Shown in pieces: positions 25,913-37,859 of a DNA stretch of 64,000 nt. Under the pieces are notes generated by a model. The model made no database searches, was not told the DNA's origin, and saw nothing but the letters and a program-made list of their open reading frames with translations. Source of the DNA: Odontesthes bonariensis. Lineage: Eukaryota; Chordata; Actinopteri; Atheriniformes; Atherinopsidae. Location of the stretch: assembly GCF_027942865.1 (NCBI RefSeq), contig NC_134510.1, positions 26,405,209-26,469,208 on the forward strand, given 5' to 3'. Both the position numbers and the translations under genes were made by a program. Each line of letters begins with the position of its first letter. The stretch's first letter is position 1.

Positions 25913-27900
25913 GCTCCGCCCATCATTACAGATGGATATGGACTTGAGGATGATATAAGAGGGAAGAGAGGAAAAAAAGAAGAAACCCAAGCGCCAGTCC
26001 TCCCCTTTTATCAGCCCTCTCCTCCCTCTCTTCACACAGTCTTCCATCAAATCATCTTGCACTGAAACATGGCAGTAGTGTTCATAGGTGTCTCTGCTCT
26101 CTTTGTCCCCTTCCCTCCCTCCTTCTAGTTGCTTTCCTCAACTGTTTCTTCCACTGAGGTCTCATTCGGTCTCTCCTGTAAAGGCACCTCATGTATTATT
26201 AAAGGCTGCAACTGACAGAGCGAAAGAAGAAGAAAGAAGGAGAGAGTGGGAAAAATCTTTGAGACGTGGGAACACATGGGGCTAAACCAACCTAAGAAAA
26301 GGGGGACAGATGGTGTGCAGGGAGACTGAACAAGTTTGCAGTCTTCCTGCAATAAAAACACCAAAGCTTGTTCAATGTCACTTTTGAGAGACCTACATTA
26401 GTAAATTGATACAGACGTGTCCAATTAACGCACCCTTTGTCACTACTGCTTCTGTCATTGCTACTTACTAACATGTTAGATTAAGATTGTGATCATTTTT
26501 GTTGTATGTGTGGGTGTAATTGTGATCCTAAGCACTGTAGCTAGTAGCGTTTTCAGAGTTTACTTGATAGGCTTTTACCTGTAATTTTATTTTTTTCCAT
26601 TTCCTGTTTAATTTTCTCTCACTCTATCTCTAATTTCAGCAGCAATGACAAGGAAGGAGAAATGAAAAACATGGGGCAGAGACTGTGTGAGAGTGTAGGA
26701 AAGGAGGAGGGGATTCAGGGAGAGGAGTAGGTGTATCACAACATTTTCCTGCATAAATAAGTGAAACCTAATTCATAACTGAAGAGCAGCCATTGATGGA
26801 GTAGTCCTGTAAATATACTTAATTTGTACCTGGGTTTTTGTACCACAGGTGGAATAGTGGTGGAATTATGCTTTATGGCAAAGCAATATGTGCAGCAAGA
26901 CAAACACACAAAGCACCCACTAACAGACAATCTACTGTACACGCAAACTGACTGCAAGGCCCCCGAGGAAACTCTGATTTGGACAGAGTCACAGCCATAT
27001 ACAGATGAATGTGTAGCGTCACATTTCAACTTGGTTTGAGAGTTGTGCTGTCAAAGTGTTCGTTGTTTAAGTTGGCCTGATTCTCAGAAAGCAGGAACAT
27101 GGGAGAGAGGACCTGATAAGGAAACTCTGAGCCACCTGGCCATCCTGTCCCCTGCTGACTCACATAAGACCAGGCTCATCTGTCACCTGCTGTACGATAA
27201 TGGCCAGTTTGAGGTGTTTGTTTCTAACCTGCATGGCAAACCGTGTCCATAGTTTTGCCTATTTGTGTAACTTGTGTATCTGCCATTTCTGAATCTTACT
27301 GCCGATTGTACATTTTCTTTTTGTTAGTGGTTTAAGGACCTGTGTATATTGTCTTTCTGAACGGATACTTACTGCTTATGCAATGTGTAATGCAACGATG
27401 CTCACAAGTTTGCCAAATTCACTTGCTTCTGAGAGAAAAAAGTAATATTTAGAGACTGTAGACAACTATAGTAAACTTTCGAAGTGAAAAAAAAAGAAAA
27501 AAAAGACATGTAGTATCGTTATAGTAGAACCATAATACACATCTGTCGGTTTATGCTCCTGAAATTGTGTTTCTATAAATTCCTTAAGGTATTCGGGGGG
27601 TGTTGGTTATAACGCGAGCATTTTTCTTTCTTTGGACTGATTTTGAAAGTTGACTGAACAGTGAAAAATATGAACATCCTTATGTGCAAAGTGCATTTAT
27701 GCATAACTGTAGCGCTAAGCCAAAATTATCTGATGATATTGTGCTACAATATTATTAGATAATTACCATATGAAATAATAGAATATGTTTTGTGACCCTA
27801 AAAAAACAGTAAGAGATGCAACTAGATTTGCAAAAACAACTGCATGTTTACCACTTTTGCTGATGCCAATAAAGAAATCATGAACTGAACTGCATCCCAG
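25913..27900 (+). other. vamp1 3' UTR
   Basis: About 2 kb follow the vamp1 stop without any supported exon and end at an AATAAA (27868-27873). Long 3' UTRs are usual for synaptobrevin genes. Short frames inside it have no recognisable similarity. Confidence 0.6.
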
Positions 27901-28089
27901 CTCTTCTTATCACATTGGGCCACATTCTGTTATGAGAAAATGTTTTCAGTCAACAACACCATTATAATGACAGCCATCTTGTTACAATGAAAAAGGTTCC
28001 GAGTTTCACTGACATTTTCATAAAAGAGAAACTCTGTAGCCAAAGACATCAAATCAATTTACAACGTAGAGTTGTGCTTAATGTGCCAA

Positions 28090-28400
28090 AAATACTTTTT
28101 CAACATAAATCTGGCCTAAAACATCGTCAGACTTATGTGAATCTTGATTTCAGGAACTGGTGTGACCACCCTTTGCAAAAACTGCAACTAAACCATTTCC
28201 AGGAACTGTTTATAAGTCTGCTCAAGGCTCATTCGTCTCCAAATAGACGACGTTGATGGGTTTCCTCACATGAACTGTTTGTTTGAGGTTCTTCCACAAT
28301 GTTTCTATTTAATTATGGTCAGGACTTTGACCAGGAGATGCCAAAAATTGGTTCATTTCCTTTTCAGATGTGGTCAAAGTCATTCTATTCTGAGATAAGC
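28090..28400 (-). repeat. Probable DNA-transposon fragment
   Basis: Phrases such as 'gtttgaggttcttccacaat' and 'ggtcaggactttgaccagga' resemble the reverse complement of Tc1-type transposase genes in fish. The copy is too degraded to type with confidence. Confidence 0.4.
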
Positions 28401-29977
28401 AGAATTGTATTATCCTTCTCTTTCAAAAGTAAAGAATAAAATTTTGTTTGTTAGGTTATGAATAGTTTAATGACAGTAAAATGTTGTAACTATGAGATTG
28501 AGTTAGCCCTTTAATGTTTGAATTGAGAAAAAAGGAAAGGTAAAATGTTTCTTTTCATTATTTTGTTTCTTTGGGGCACTTATGGGAAGTTTTATGGTAA
28601 AATCATCAAAATGTGAAAAGGTAATGGCATAACCTCTACCACTGGGAGAGAGGTGGGGTACACCCTGCACGGGTCGCAGGTGGTTTGTTTCCACATATTT
28701 TTCAGTATAATCAGAGAGTGAGACATTAAATGTTTGGGGCACGTAATCTCAACAACTTCAGGGAGAGTTATGACTGACTACAATTATCTGTAAGCATGCA
28801 AAACATACTCTGATAAAACGTTTGAGACAATTCATCATCCGAGTAAGAGGAGTGTCTTTGCCCAATGTATGAAAACCTTTTTAAACAGTCATATGAAGGA
28901 GATGTGGGTGCAGTCCCAACAAATGGATGCACGATGCACCTTGGCCCAGAACTATAATTCTAAAAAGGAGTTTGGTTAGTAAAATAACCAAATTTAGTTT
29001 GATATTATGAATTATTTGGTTTGAATCCAAATAACATCTAATTAGTTACTCATGTTGTTTGATAATCAGACTGATCCATTGATTGCGCAAATGTGACCAT
29101 TTTATTTAATTGTCTGCAGCTTTGTGCTGAAATTAGATCTGAGGATGTAGTGAATAAAACAAAAGTACCCGAGACTTACTTCTTTCTCTTGGTGTAACAT
29201 TTGCAGCACTGTGATGTATCAGGCTCAAAGTATGAAATAGTTACAGCACTTACACTTATTACATTGCACTGACTCATTTTCTTCAATAAATAAATGACAA
29301 AGTGTTGTATTTTTGTCTCGATTGGGTTATCTTCATTGACTTTAAGGACTGTATTCAGAACCAATGTTGATGAGTCACAAAATCGTTCAATCTCAGAGAT
29401 GAATTACAAGAGTAAAAATATTAACATCACAGTTATGAAAAATGTCACATTTAAAACAGTAGCAAAACAGCACAACAACAAAATCCCTCCCAAACTCCTC
29501 TTCTACAATCTGAACCAGTTGAATTTACAACTTTTCATGGAAGTTACATACTGAATCCCCTACTGAAACCAAAGATTATTGGTAGTACCGAAACATATTA
29601 GTATTACAGATGTCTTGTTCATCATTTCAAACACTTCATTTAAAAAAAAAAAAAAAAAGGGTCAAACATTTGGTGGCTTTGAAAACTTTGGGATCTCCAC
29701 TTAAATGCTTCACAGCAAGACTCTTATAGTAACGTCTGAGTGAGTGAGCGGGCCGGAGATCTTAATAGACTGAGTTGTTTCAGAACTGGTTTACAGTGTT
29801 CAAACAGGAAAAAGGTTTAAGCAAAACATGGAAATTAAAAGGCACATCAGCTTATACTGTTTTAACAGAGAAGCTAAAATAAGCCCAAAAACTTCACAGA
29901 AAACATAAAGGATTTGAAAGAGATTCAAGTTTCTGTTAAAGCCCACAGCAAAACTACTAATTTTTTTTCTTATGTAC
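28401..29977. other. Intergenic DNA between vamp1 and tapbpl
   Basis: AT-rich spacer with a poly(A) run near 29641. I found no exon, RNA gene or classifiable repeat. Confidence 0.45.
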
Positions 29978-29981
29978 TTAA

Positions 29982-30366
29982 AGCTGCCGTCGGCAGGTTT
30001 TCAAAATTCCGAGTCTAAAGTCGGAAAATTCGAACTGATACAACTTTCAGGTCCCTCCCCTTCTGTGGACGAGGTTGTGCACGTGAGTTCACACCAGTGT
30101 GCGCGCACACAAGCTGGGGGCAGACTCATGCTCAGCATGGAAGACGTGGTTGGTGACTGTTCTGCTCAGATAATAGATCAATAATAAACCTAACGTGATT
30201 GGTTAAAAACAGCCGGGAGCGCTCGATTTTTGCAGGCACGATTACAGGCTTTAGAGGGAGCTACAGAATTCGGGATTTTTCCTAAACAGCCTATTTAATA
30301 TTCTACTTCCAGAATCCCATGACAGTTCAAGCTAATATGACTAAAAAAAAGTTGTCGACGGCAGCT
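29982..30366. mobile_element. TTAA-flanked MITE (Kolobok/T2-like), 385 bp
   Basis: The ends are inverted repeats: AGCTGCCGTCGGCAGG at left and, read inward from the right, AGCTGCCGTCGACAAC. They are flanked by TTAA on both sides (29978-29981 and 30367-30370). TTAA duplications with TTAAAG-type boundaries are typical of Kolobok/T2 MITEs; piggyBac also uses TTAA but has different termini. No transposase frame is present. Confidence 0.7.
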
Positions 30367-30972
30367 TTAATATGGACCTTTTTTTCCTTCTTTTTTTTTA
30401 ATGATTTCTGCAAGTTGGGAGGTTTCTGTGATAGAGGACGAGTAGTGTGATGGGATGGAAAGGCATTCAAACTTTTGACTGCAAAATTACCAAAATGTTA
30501 TAAGAAAAGAAAAAAAAGATCAACATGGGTGATTCAGGCTGGTGTTTCTGCTCTGGAAAAATGAAGTTAATGTGTTATACTTTTGATAGTGGAGAAAGGT
30601 TAATAAATCACTGAAGGAGAAATGCTGTAATGAAAGCACAGTTGTTCATTTATGTGCTGAGAAGTAGCTTGTGACGTGATAGCTGTAATTTTGAGCCTGG
30701 AGTTTAAAGTACTACAGGGTACGGAAAAACAACTTCCAAACTTGCATCGTGCACCATGACATAATTACCAATAATCAACACAAAATGTATCAAGCAAATA
30801 AATTATACAGCTAGATCAGAATATACAGTAAATATGTACTGATCTTTCCCCACAAATGTGTGTGTTTTACAGCTCATCCTTTGGTCACCAGAATGAAAGG
30901 AGACACTGCAACTGGTAATAACATATAGACTTAAAATGACACGGTCTCAAGTCAGGGGGATCTATGACGAAC

Positions 30973-33900
30973 CTATTTCATGACCTGATAGAAGAAAAGT
31001 ACAGTGATGACCAGGAATCCAAGGATCCACCAATAGGAATCTGCAAAGTGACAAAAAAAAAGAAAAAAGACACACACACAGTTATGAATTTGTAAACATT
31101 TCAGACAAACACGCACACGATTCAAGATACAGTATCAGGTGTGTAAAGCGCATCATTGATCTCTCAAGGTAACTATGAAAATGATAATTAGGCTAAAGAA
31201 ATCAATGGACTTTTAATCAGAGTGGCTTGTTGTTGCTGCTGATACCTGGTTCATGACTTTCTACTATCAGACTGATATGTAGAGGAGCTTCCAGGGCTCG
31301 GTGTGACACCCTACAAGTGATTTTGGTTCCTGCGGAGAGGGTGGGGGGCACGGTAAGGTGGGATGACAGCGAGTATGTGCCATCACCGTGCTGTCGATGG
31401 CTGCTCAGGGATCCCTGATCTTTAAAGAGTTCAGGCTCGGTGTCTGTCGGAGAGAGGAAAAGCCACTCTATCTGAAAGAGAGAGAGAACCAAAAGAAAAA
31501 TTATTTCATTAGCAGTCAACACATATCCACATTATTCTAGCAGTTTTTGCCTGTAAAGTTGGTGCAATTCAAACAGCAGAAAAATAAATACAGGCGTAGC
31601 CTAGGTTGTTTTTTTTAAAGAAAATGAGGGTTTTACAAAGCAAGGCTAAATTTAAAGGTATCTGAACTTGCCGCTGTTCTTAGATCCTCAGACTAACTTT
31701 TCCTAAATCTCAAAGTATAAGAATGAAAATCTGCCACACCAACAGTTTTTCCTCCTACTCTTTGAAACTACTTAGTTACTGATGACCAAGGAGTCCTTAC
31801 ACCTTTTTATTTCTTTAGCAGGTCCAAAAAAAGAAAAAAGAAAGACAGAAAAGCTGTAATGAAATCGCTGGTTTTAAAGAGTGTCAGTCAAACCTCAAAG
31901 AAATGAAACAGGGGGCAAAGAAAATGACTATGACAGGGACTTGCACAAACATTGCCTTCCTCACCAAAACGTGCACATATGTGCATACAGGCAGATATGG
32001 ACTGTGATTACTTTTAGAGAACATGCGACCTCTAGTGGTCATTAAAACAGCTGCGTGTGAAGGGTAAAATGGCTTCCAAGACAATATGGTTGAGAACTGA
32101 ATGGATATCAGCTGGATTTAAGCTGTGATCCATTTCTAACCTTGTGTGTTGTGTTTAGAAGTAACCATGGCAACCTGTAACATGGCATAAATGTAAGTGA
32201 TGGTGGCGATGTAAAAATGTAAATTATCCCAAACCATGATGGGTTTTCTTTTTTATTGAACCAATGTAATGCTTTTGTCTAAACTTACTGTGCCACTGAC
32301 CCAACTTGTCTCACTCTTACAACTCACAGAGGCCAATGGTTAAAAGCGCAGCATTTTTCTGCCCCATCCAACCACGGCTCCTTCCTCCGCACAAGCACGT
32401 TGTGGCTTGTTAAACGACAGACTTGACAATGCGTCAGCTTCAAAGTTGAAATGATTACATGAGGCGTATTTCCCTCATGCCTCCTTTATGTTTATCTGTG
32501 TCTGCCAGTGCTGTGATGCAGAACAAGTGTTGTGTTTTGGCATTGAAGACAGCTGCCATATGGGAGATGAAAACAACCCTACCTAGTGTGAGAGCAAAAC
32601 AAACTGCTGTAAAGCTTCATAAAGTTGCAGATTCTCACACCAATAAAATTAAACTCAAGATCTTTGGGAGTTATTAAAGAGGGCTGTCATTTAAGAGATG
32701 ACCCATAAAGCTGTGACGGTTAGTAAAGCAGAACTACTGACCTCTGCATCTAGTGGATAGTATTTACTGCAGTGACAGCTTAAGGTCTGGGAAGACTTTT
32801 TATCCAAAACCAACTTCTCCACTGATAGTGAAACATGCGGCGGTTCTAGAAAGTAGATGAACAAGAGGAGAATTGACAGAAAATAAAAGAAGACATGCTT
32901 AAGAATTGACAAATCAAATTTGAGAAAAACTTACGCATAACATGGAGCTGAATGACCTGCTGGGCGTGGAAATGACCAACACTGACTGTACAGATGTAGG
33001 TTCCCTCATCGACAACCTTCAGCCTGCTGAGAGTCATAGAGACGTTCCCCTCACTGACGACCTGGGCAGCATTCATGCTTGAGCCCTTCCTCTCACCATG
33101 CACTGAGGACGGAGAAAAGCTGTGTGATGATACTCTCCTTTTGTGTAAGTTTTAAATGTGTAACACTGTGCGGACTCTATTGTGAGGATTGCAATATAAT
33201 ATTCATATCTATGTTTTCACTGGTGTAGGATCACATAGAAATAAGAATTGTCGTGAATTCATTACTATACAGGCAGTAATTCATTTTCATAAACAACACA
33301 GGTTCTCCTCCAGTCCATCCAGCACGGTATATCGCCATGTTTCTACAGTATCTCAGAAGGGACAAACCAAACACAGACCTAGAGAGACTGCTTGTGTTTT
33401 TTTATGCCCACCATAGTTTTTCTATGCATGCTTGAAAGTGGAGGGTGAGATGGTGGTGATTCAGTTTGAAGCTTTTTGCAAAAAAGAGCAGTCGTCTGCC
33501 ACTCGGAAGGTTGGCGGTTAAATTCCCGGCTGCCTCGAACCACATGCTCTCTATCTATGCTGCTTCTGATGCATCCATCAGTGAGTGAATGTGTGTGATA
33601 GAGAAAAGAACATTATGTAGCCTAACATGTGCTGCAATGAGTATGGGTTAATGTAGTGTAAAAATGCTTTGAGTTGTCAACTAGACTAGAAAAGCACTAT
33701 GAGCACAGTCCATTTACCATTTACTTATTCGTGGCACCTTATTATAGGCAAAAAAGACACGTCACTCATGCCAAACAGAGTGACTTCACAGTGCGCAAAA
33801 AAGGCAAATCAGTTCCAGCTTAAAAAGGCATTTGTGAAAGAAGTTTGAGATTCCCACAGTTAACCTTACGAGACATCAGCACAATCCCTCTCAAACCAAC

Positions 33901-35217
33901 TAATAATACTCCTTAAAAGTTTGCATAAAACTTGATTCAGCCTTTCACGCATGATAATGCTCACCTACTGTGTTCTCTTCTGTATCATTCAGTTCCGTCT
34001 TCATTTCAAGTACTTTTCGGCCTTTTCCCCTGTGCTGCAGGCGCCATTCGACACCCACTTCCTGTGATAGTGGTATCTCCTGCTGCTTGAAGCCACAGTT
34101 GAGGAGAGCATGACCTCTCAGGGGGGCAGATACAGACTTTATATTGGAAAACACCAGGAAAATAACTAAGATACAAAAAGGTAAAGACAGCAGAAAGAAT
34201 GCTTTAGGAATTAGGCTTTTGTCTAGAAAAAAACAGTAATAAATCTTCTTGCAAGGTGTTATATCAAGTTCTGGATTTCACCTTTAGTCAATAGAGTTCC
34301 TGACTGGCTGAGAGGCAGACCAAGTTTGTTTTGTGTCAGCTGTGACTGATATTTTTCTACTGTTAAAGTCTGCAGGATCAGTGACGAGCTGACCTCAAGT
34401 CCCTCCACACTGAGGGACACCATAAAAAAGGCCGGATCTGAACCTTCCTGCTCTTCCCGAGGAGAGTAGCGACTTATTTCACACATCACTTCCTGCTCAT
34501 TGCAGTCTGCGTGGAGCAACACGCCTGCGTTGGGGATCTCGGGTGAAGACACTGCCACAGTGAAATGAGATAAGTTCAACGCAGTTTATGCTTATATTAC
34601 ACAAATCTTTCTACATAAAGAATGCAGGGGGAAACCTTTGGTCTCAAACAGGATGAGTTCTGGATCAGGGACTGAGGGCGGAACAAATGGAGTGAGCATT
34701 TCAAGAGATTCGTCTGGGCCCACTGCAACATCCCGAAGGACTAGAGTGGCTGGTGTCCGGGTGAAGAGAGCGCCACCTCCCATTCCACCAAGTCCAACTC
34801 CCTCCTCCACCAGAGTACAAGAAAGTACGACATCTGCAACCCCATCAGCTGAAAAGCACAACAAAAGCTTCTTGAAAATGTATAATGATCAACTTTTACA
34901 GTTGTTACAGTTGAGGTGCCACTTCTTTTTATCTCACTGAGTCTACTCATTTTGTCATCATCAGTTTAACTTGTAGAAGCAGACAACTATGAGTGAAGTT
35001 TAACGAGTTCTAGTTCTCGTTCTATTTCAAGAAAATGCCTAAAAGTATCAAGAAATCAGACAATGTGAAATACTTCTAAAAAAATTAGGTATTCTGAGCT
35101 GAAGGTCATCATTGGCTGAACATTTATGACCATCGTCATAACGACGATGCCTGTAAATACCATCTTACCATACACACACGTCACGAAGCATCCGAACAAA
35201 ATTACTTCAAGCATCAT
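30973..35217 (-). CDS. tapbpl: Tapasin-related protein TAPBPR (TAPBPL)
   Basis: ER/Golgi chaperone that edits peptides on MHC class I outside the peptide-loading complex. Eight exons: 35169-35217, 34636-34848, 34282-34551, 33965-34165, 32935-33102, 32742-32845, 31246-31471, 30973-31040; phases close to 432 aa. Exon 1 is a signal peptide (MMLEVILFGCFVTCVYG). Exons 2-3 form the tapasin-type N-terminal domain (GVLLHADCNEQEVMCEISRY, near identical to human LLHADCSGKEVTCEISRY). Exons 4-5 are a V-type Ig domain (VEWRLQHRGKG, DEGTYIC, HAQQVIQL). Exons 6-7 are a C1-type Ig domain (CHCSKYYPLDAEIEWLF, then TYSLSSHLTV and TCRVSH). Exon 8 encodes one membrane helix (WWILGFLVITVLFFY) ending QVMK. The cytoplasmic tail is only a few residues, far shorter than in mammalian TAPBPR. 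An in-frame ATG at 35263-35265 would add 16 residues. Tapasin itself is unlikely given the motif matches and synteny. Confidence 0.93.
33481..33720 (+). repeat. tRNA-derived SINE in tapbpl intron
   Basis: A tRNA-like head with a B-box-like 'ggttggcggttaaattcccg' is followed by 'gcatccatcagtgagtgaat', 'aatgctttgagttgtcaact' and 'gcactatgagcacagtccat'. The closing 'ccatttaccattta' is the usual tail of this fish SINE family. Confidence 0.7.
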
Positions 35218-35300
35218 CAAGGAGCAGAAACTTCGTGTCTTTTTTAAAAAGTGTGGACCGACCAAATGAAATGAAATAATTACTAAGAATGCACTACACC

Positions 35301-35322
35301 ACTTTCACTTTTGTTTTCAAAA
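35301..35322. promoter_or_regulatory. Candidate interferon-response (IRF) site upstream of tapbpl
   Basis: Minus-strand text AAAAGTGAAAGTG lies about 85 bp upstream of the tapbpl start codon. It resembles the GAAANNGAAA core bound by IRF factors but is not a perfect match. MHC class I pathway genes are commonly interferon-induced, which makes the position sensible. Confidence 0.3.
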
Positions 35323-36218
35323 GCTACCGACGTATCATATTAATGCTAATTATTTTCCATGCGAGAGCTTTTTAGTATTTATTTATTTATTTTTCATAAA
35401 TGAGGTTCAATTACAGGACAATTTTAATGCTAATTCACTTTAAAATCAAACTTGCGTTAGTGCAGGAGCTGAGTCGGGGTTGTCTGTCCAGAGTATGCGC
35501 AGAGTGCAGCAGCAGAGCTGTCAAAATGAAAGCTGACGCGGGATCGTCCAATGAGAGAGCAGCAGGAAGAAGGTCATGCGTCACTATGGAAACGAGCACA
35601 TACGGCCGTCCTTTAGTCAAATTGAAAGCTTTGATGGCACTGCATGCCTTATTTATTAATTTTTAATGTACAGCAAATAATTACAAATGTAGAGATCTGA
35701 TTTCAAGCTACAGAACTAGAAAAAAAAAAGTGAGACGGCAAGTTAAAACTCCATAAGGGTAAACAAGTGAATCTTTCCTCAGTTCGGTTAAAGTATTCTG
35801 CAGCCTGAACTGGGTGTAATATGTAAAGAGCTTTAAAGGTGATAATGGGATCATTTTAGACTGAAAAAGTCAACTATTTTCACTTGTTTCAAGCAGTTAT
35901 GTTGTTTTAAGCCACTGTTTGTGCCTTTTTACCCAGCCATTACACCAAAAAGTCACTTGTTCAGCTCTGTGGATCTCCTGGCATTTTACAAAGAGCATAA
36001 ACACGTTTAAAATCAGTTTCTTTATGTTACCTGTCAGTCTCAATGTTGCAACCTCTCCACATGCACAGCCTGCTCTTTAACTTCTAGTTTGTTTAACCAA
36101 ATGATGACAATGAATAGTTTACTTACCTTATACTTTTGTAATTATGCATTAACACAGAAATAGGATGGGAGTTTCTCACAAAGAACTTTACATGCTACAG
36201 TATTTTTATTTTTATTTT
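35323..36218. other. Spacer upstream of tapbpl
   Basis: About 0.9 kb with no supported exon. A CG-containing patch near 35470-35610 stands out from the AT-rich surroundings but I could not classify it. Confidence 0.4.
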
Positions 36219-36387
36219 TTGGGGCTTTTTATGCCTTTAATGGATAGGACAGTTGGAGAGAGAAAGGAGGAAGACATGCAGCAAAGGGCCGTCCAGCGCG
36301 GGACTCAAACCGGGGCCAGCTGCAGCAAGGACTGCAGCCTCTGTACATGGGGCGCCTGCTTAACCCACTATGCCACCGACCGCCCCA
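36219..36387 (-). repeat. tRNA-derived SINE
   Basis: Read on the minus strand it starts 'ggcggtcggtggcatagtgg', has a B box 'ggtttgagtccc', then 'gccctttgctgcatgtcttc' and ends 'aaaggcataaaaagcccc'. This is the structure of a common teleost SINE with a tRNA-like promoter. Confidence 0.85.
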
Positions 36388-36496
36388 TATGCTGCAGTAT
36401 TGACACAATAATAATTTATATAATAAACAAAAATAATCTACCCATGAAATACATGGAAATAAAAGTTTTCCATAAATTACAGAGGTGAATGTTTAA

Positions 36497-37262
36497 AGGG
36501 ACACTGTGTAATTTCTTCCCATATCTAGTGGTTGGATTTTATTTTGCAAAGTCGAATGAATTTGTACGATGGAGTATTGCATTCACTCAAAAATAAAAAA
36601 TTCACCACGTTATCTCAAAATTATGAGATACTGTCTCGTAATTTTGAGATCTTATCTCGTAATTATGAGATAGTTATCTCGTAATTATGAGATAACGTGG
36701 TGAATTTTTTATTTTTGAGTGAATGCAATACTCCATCGTAAATTTGCTCTCTAGCGCCTCGCGTTTTCAAATGTGCGTTGCAACTTGTTGAACTATGGCA
36801 GGCGGTATGTGTCAAGATTCTCTTTTTCGCTTTTTTGGCAACGAGGATCCCTTCTCCTGTGGTGTGGCATAACTATGGTCTTCCATTGCGAACAAAAGTG
36901 CAGGCCGTTCAGACTGGTTTATACCAGACAATGTCTAATGGCGTAGACTGGCTCTGTTTATACCTGCGTGCAAACGTGACGTCAAAATGACGTAATTTCT
37001 GCTTGCAGGCCTGGCGTTGGGGAAAACGCGATTCAAAGTGCTTTATGTCCCTCTCGGCACTTCGTCGTTTTTCATAGACCGGAAGGACATGGCAGCCTCC
37101 ATAGAGCTTGCCCGCTCTATGAAGATACAGACAAGTTATTCTTCACTCAGGAGGATAAGTGAGATTGTTGACAGAGATCATTTTACAACAATGAGGACTA
37201 ATTTATGAATGAATATGTTGATTTGAGCTAATAAATGACTTAATATATTACACAGTGTCCCT
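36497..37262. mobile_element. TTAA-flanked MITE, 766 bp, carrying a nested palindromic MITE
   Basis: The termini are inverted repeats AGGGACACTGTGTAAT, flanked by TTAA on both sides (36493-36496 and 37263-37266), as in Kolobok/T2 elements. The interior holds no transposase frame. It contains a second, younger-looking palindromic insertion at 36565-36740. Confidence 0.8.
36565..36740. mobile_element. Nested palindromic MITE with 52-bp perfect inverted repeats
   Basis: Both ends read TACGATGGAGTATTGCATTC inward and match perfectly for about 52 bp. The middle is a tandem of short self-complementary TATCTCGTAATTATGAGATA-type units. A TA at each outer edge is compatible with a Tc1/mariner-type TA duplication. 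Confidence 0.75.
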
Positions 37263-37450
37263 TTAATGAAATTAAAGAGCATTAGCGAAGCTTATGTGCT
37301 TTATTGGTGTTATATACTGCATTGCATCAGACAAAGATTAACAGAAACTTCAAATATCTTTTTTAAAAGGTTTGATGGCTTTTACATTCAAAATCTAGCA
37401 TCTAACATGCATACAATCGAGATAAAAAAGAAATCCCTTAACATTTATAA

Positions 37451-37505
37451 CTATTTTCCTTTCATTTCTAAAGCCTCCTTGGCTTTAGAAATGAAAGGAA
37501 AATAG
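37451..37505. repeat. Perfect 25-bp-arm hairpin with 5-base loop
   Basis: The left arm starts CTATTTTCCTTTCATTTCTA and the right arm is its exact reverse complement ending in AAATGAAAGGAAAATAG. Only TCCTT separates them. It lies in intergenic DNA just right of the 766-bp MITE and is not explained by it. Confidence 0.9.
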
Positions 37506-37859
37506 CCTTTTATGCGTATTTATTATAAATTACCCTCAAGGCTAATTGAATGTGCCTGATCTGGTCTTTTTTGTAACGTTTTGGAAGTTTCCTCTAACTT
37601 GCTTGTGAACATTGAGCTATTGACTGCATTAAGTATGAACAGCCATTAAAAGACACAGGGGTTGTGTCACTTTAGTTTATGCAAACAAAGCTAATAAGCT
37701 TCTGATGACATCTGCATCTTGAACTGTAAATAATAAGTATAAAGTCATCAATATTCTTATACAAACTGTAAAGCAATTGTTATGGAAATATTGTCTTAAC
37801 TCCCTATTAAGATTTTGCTTACCTTCCTATTACATCTGATGAGAAGTGAAATAGAGACT

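Noticed and set aside
36301-36387. tRNA-like A and B box sequence considered as a tRNA gene.
   Set aside because: It is the head of a minus-strand SINE with a long non-tRNA body; the cloverleaf is degenerate.
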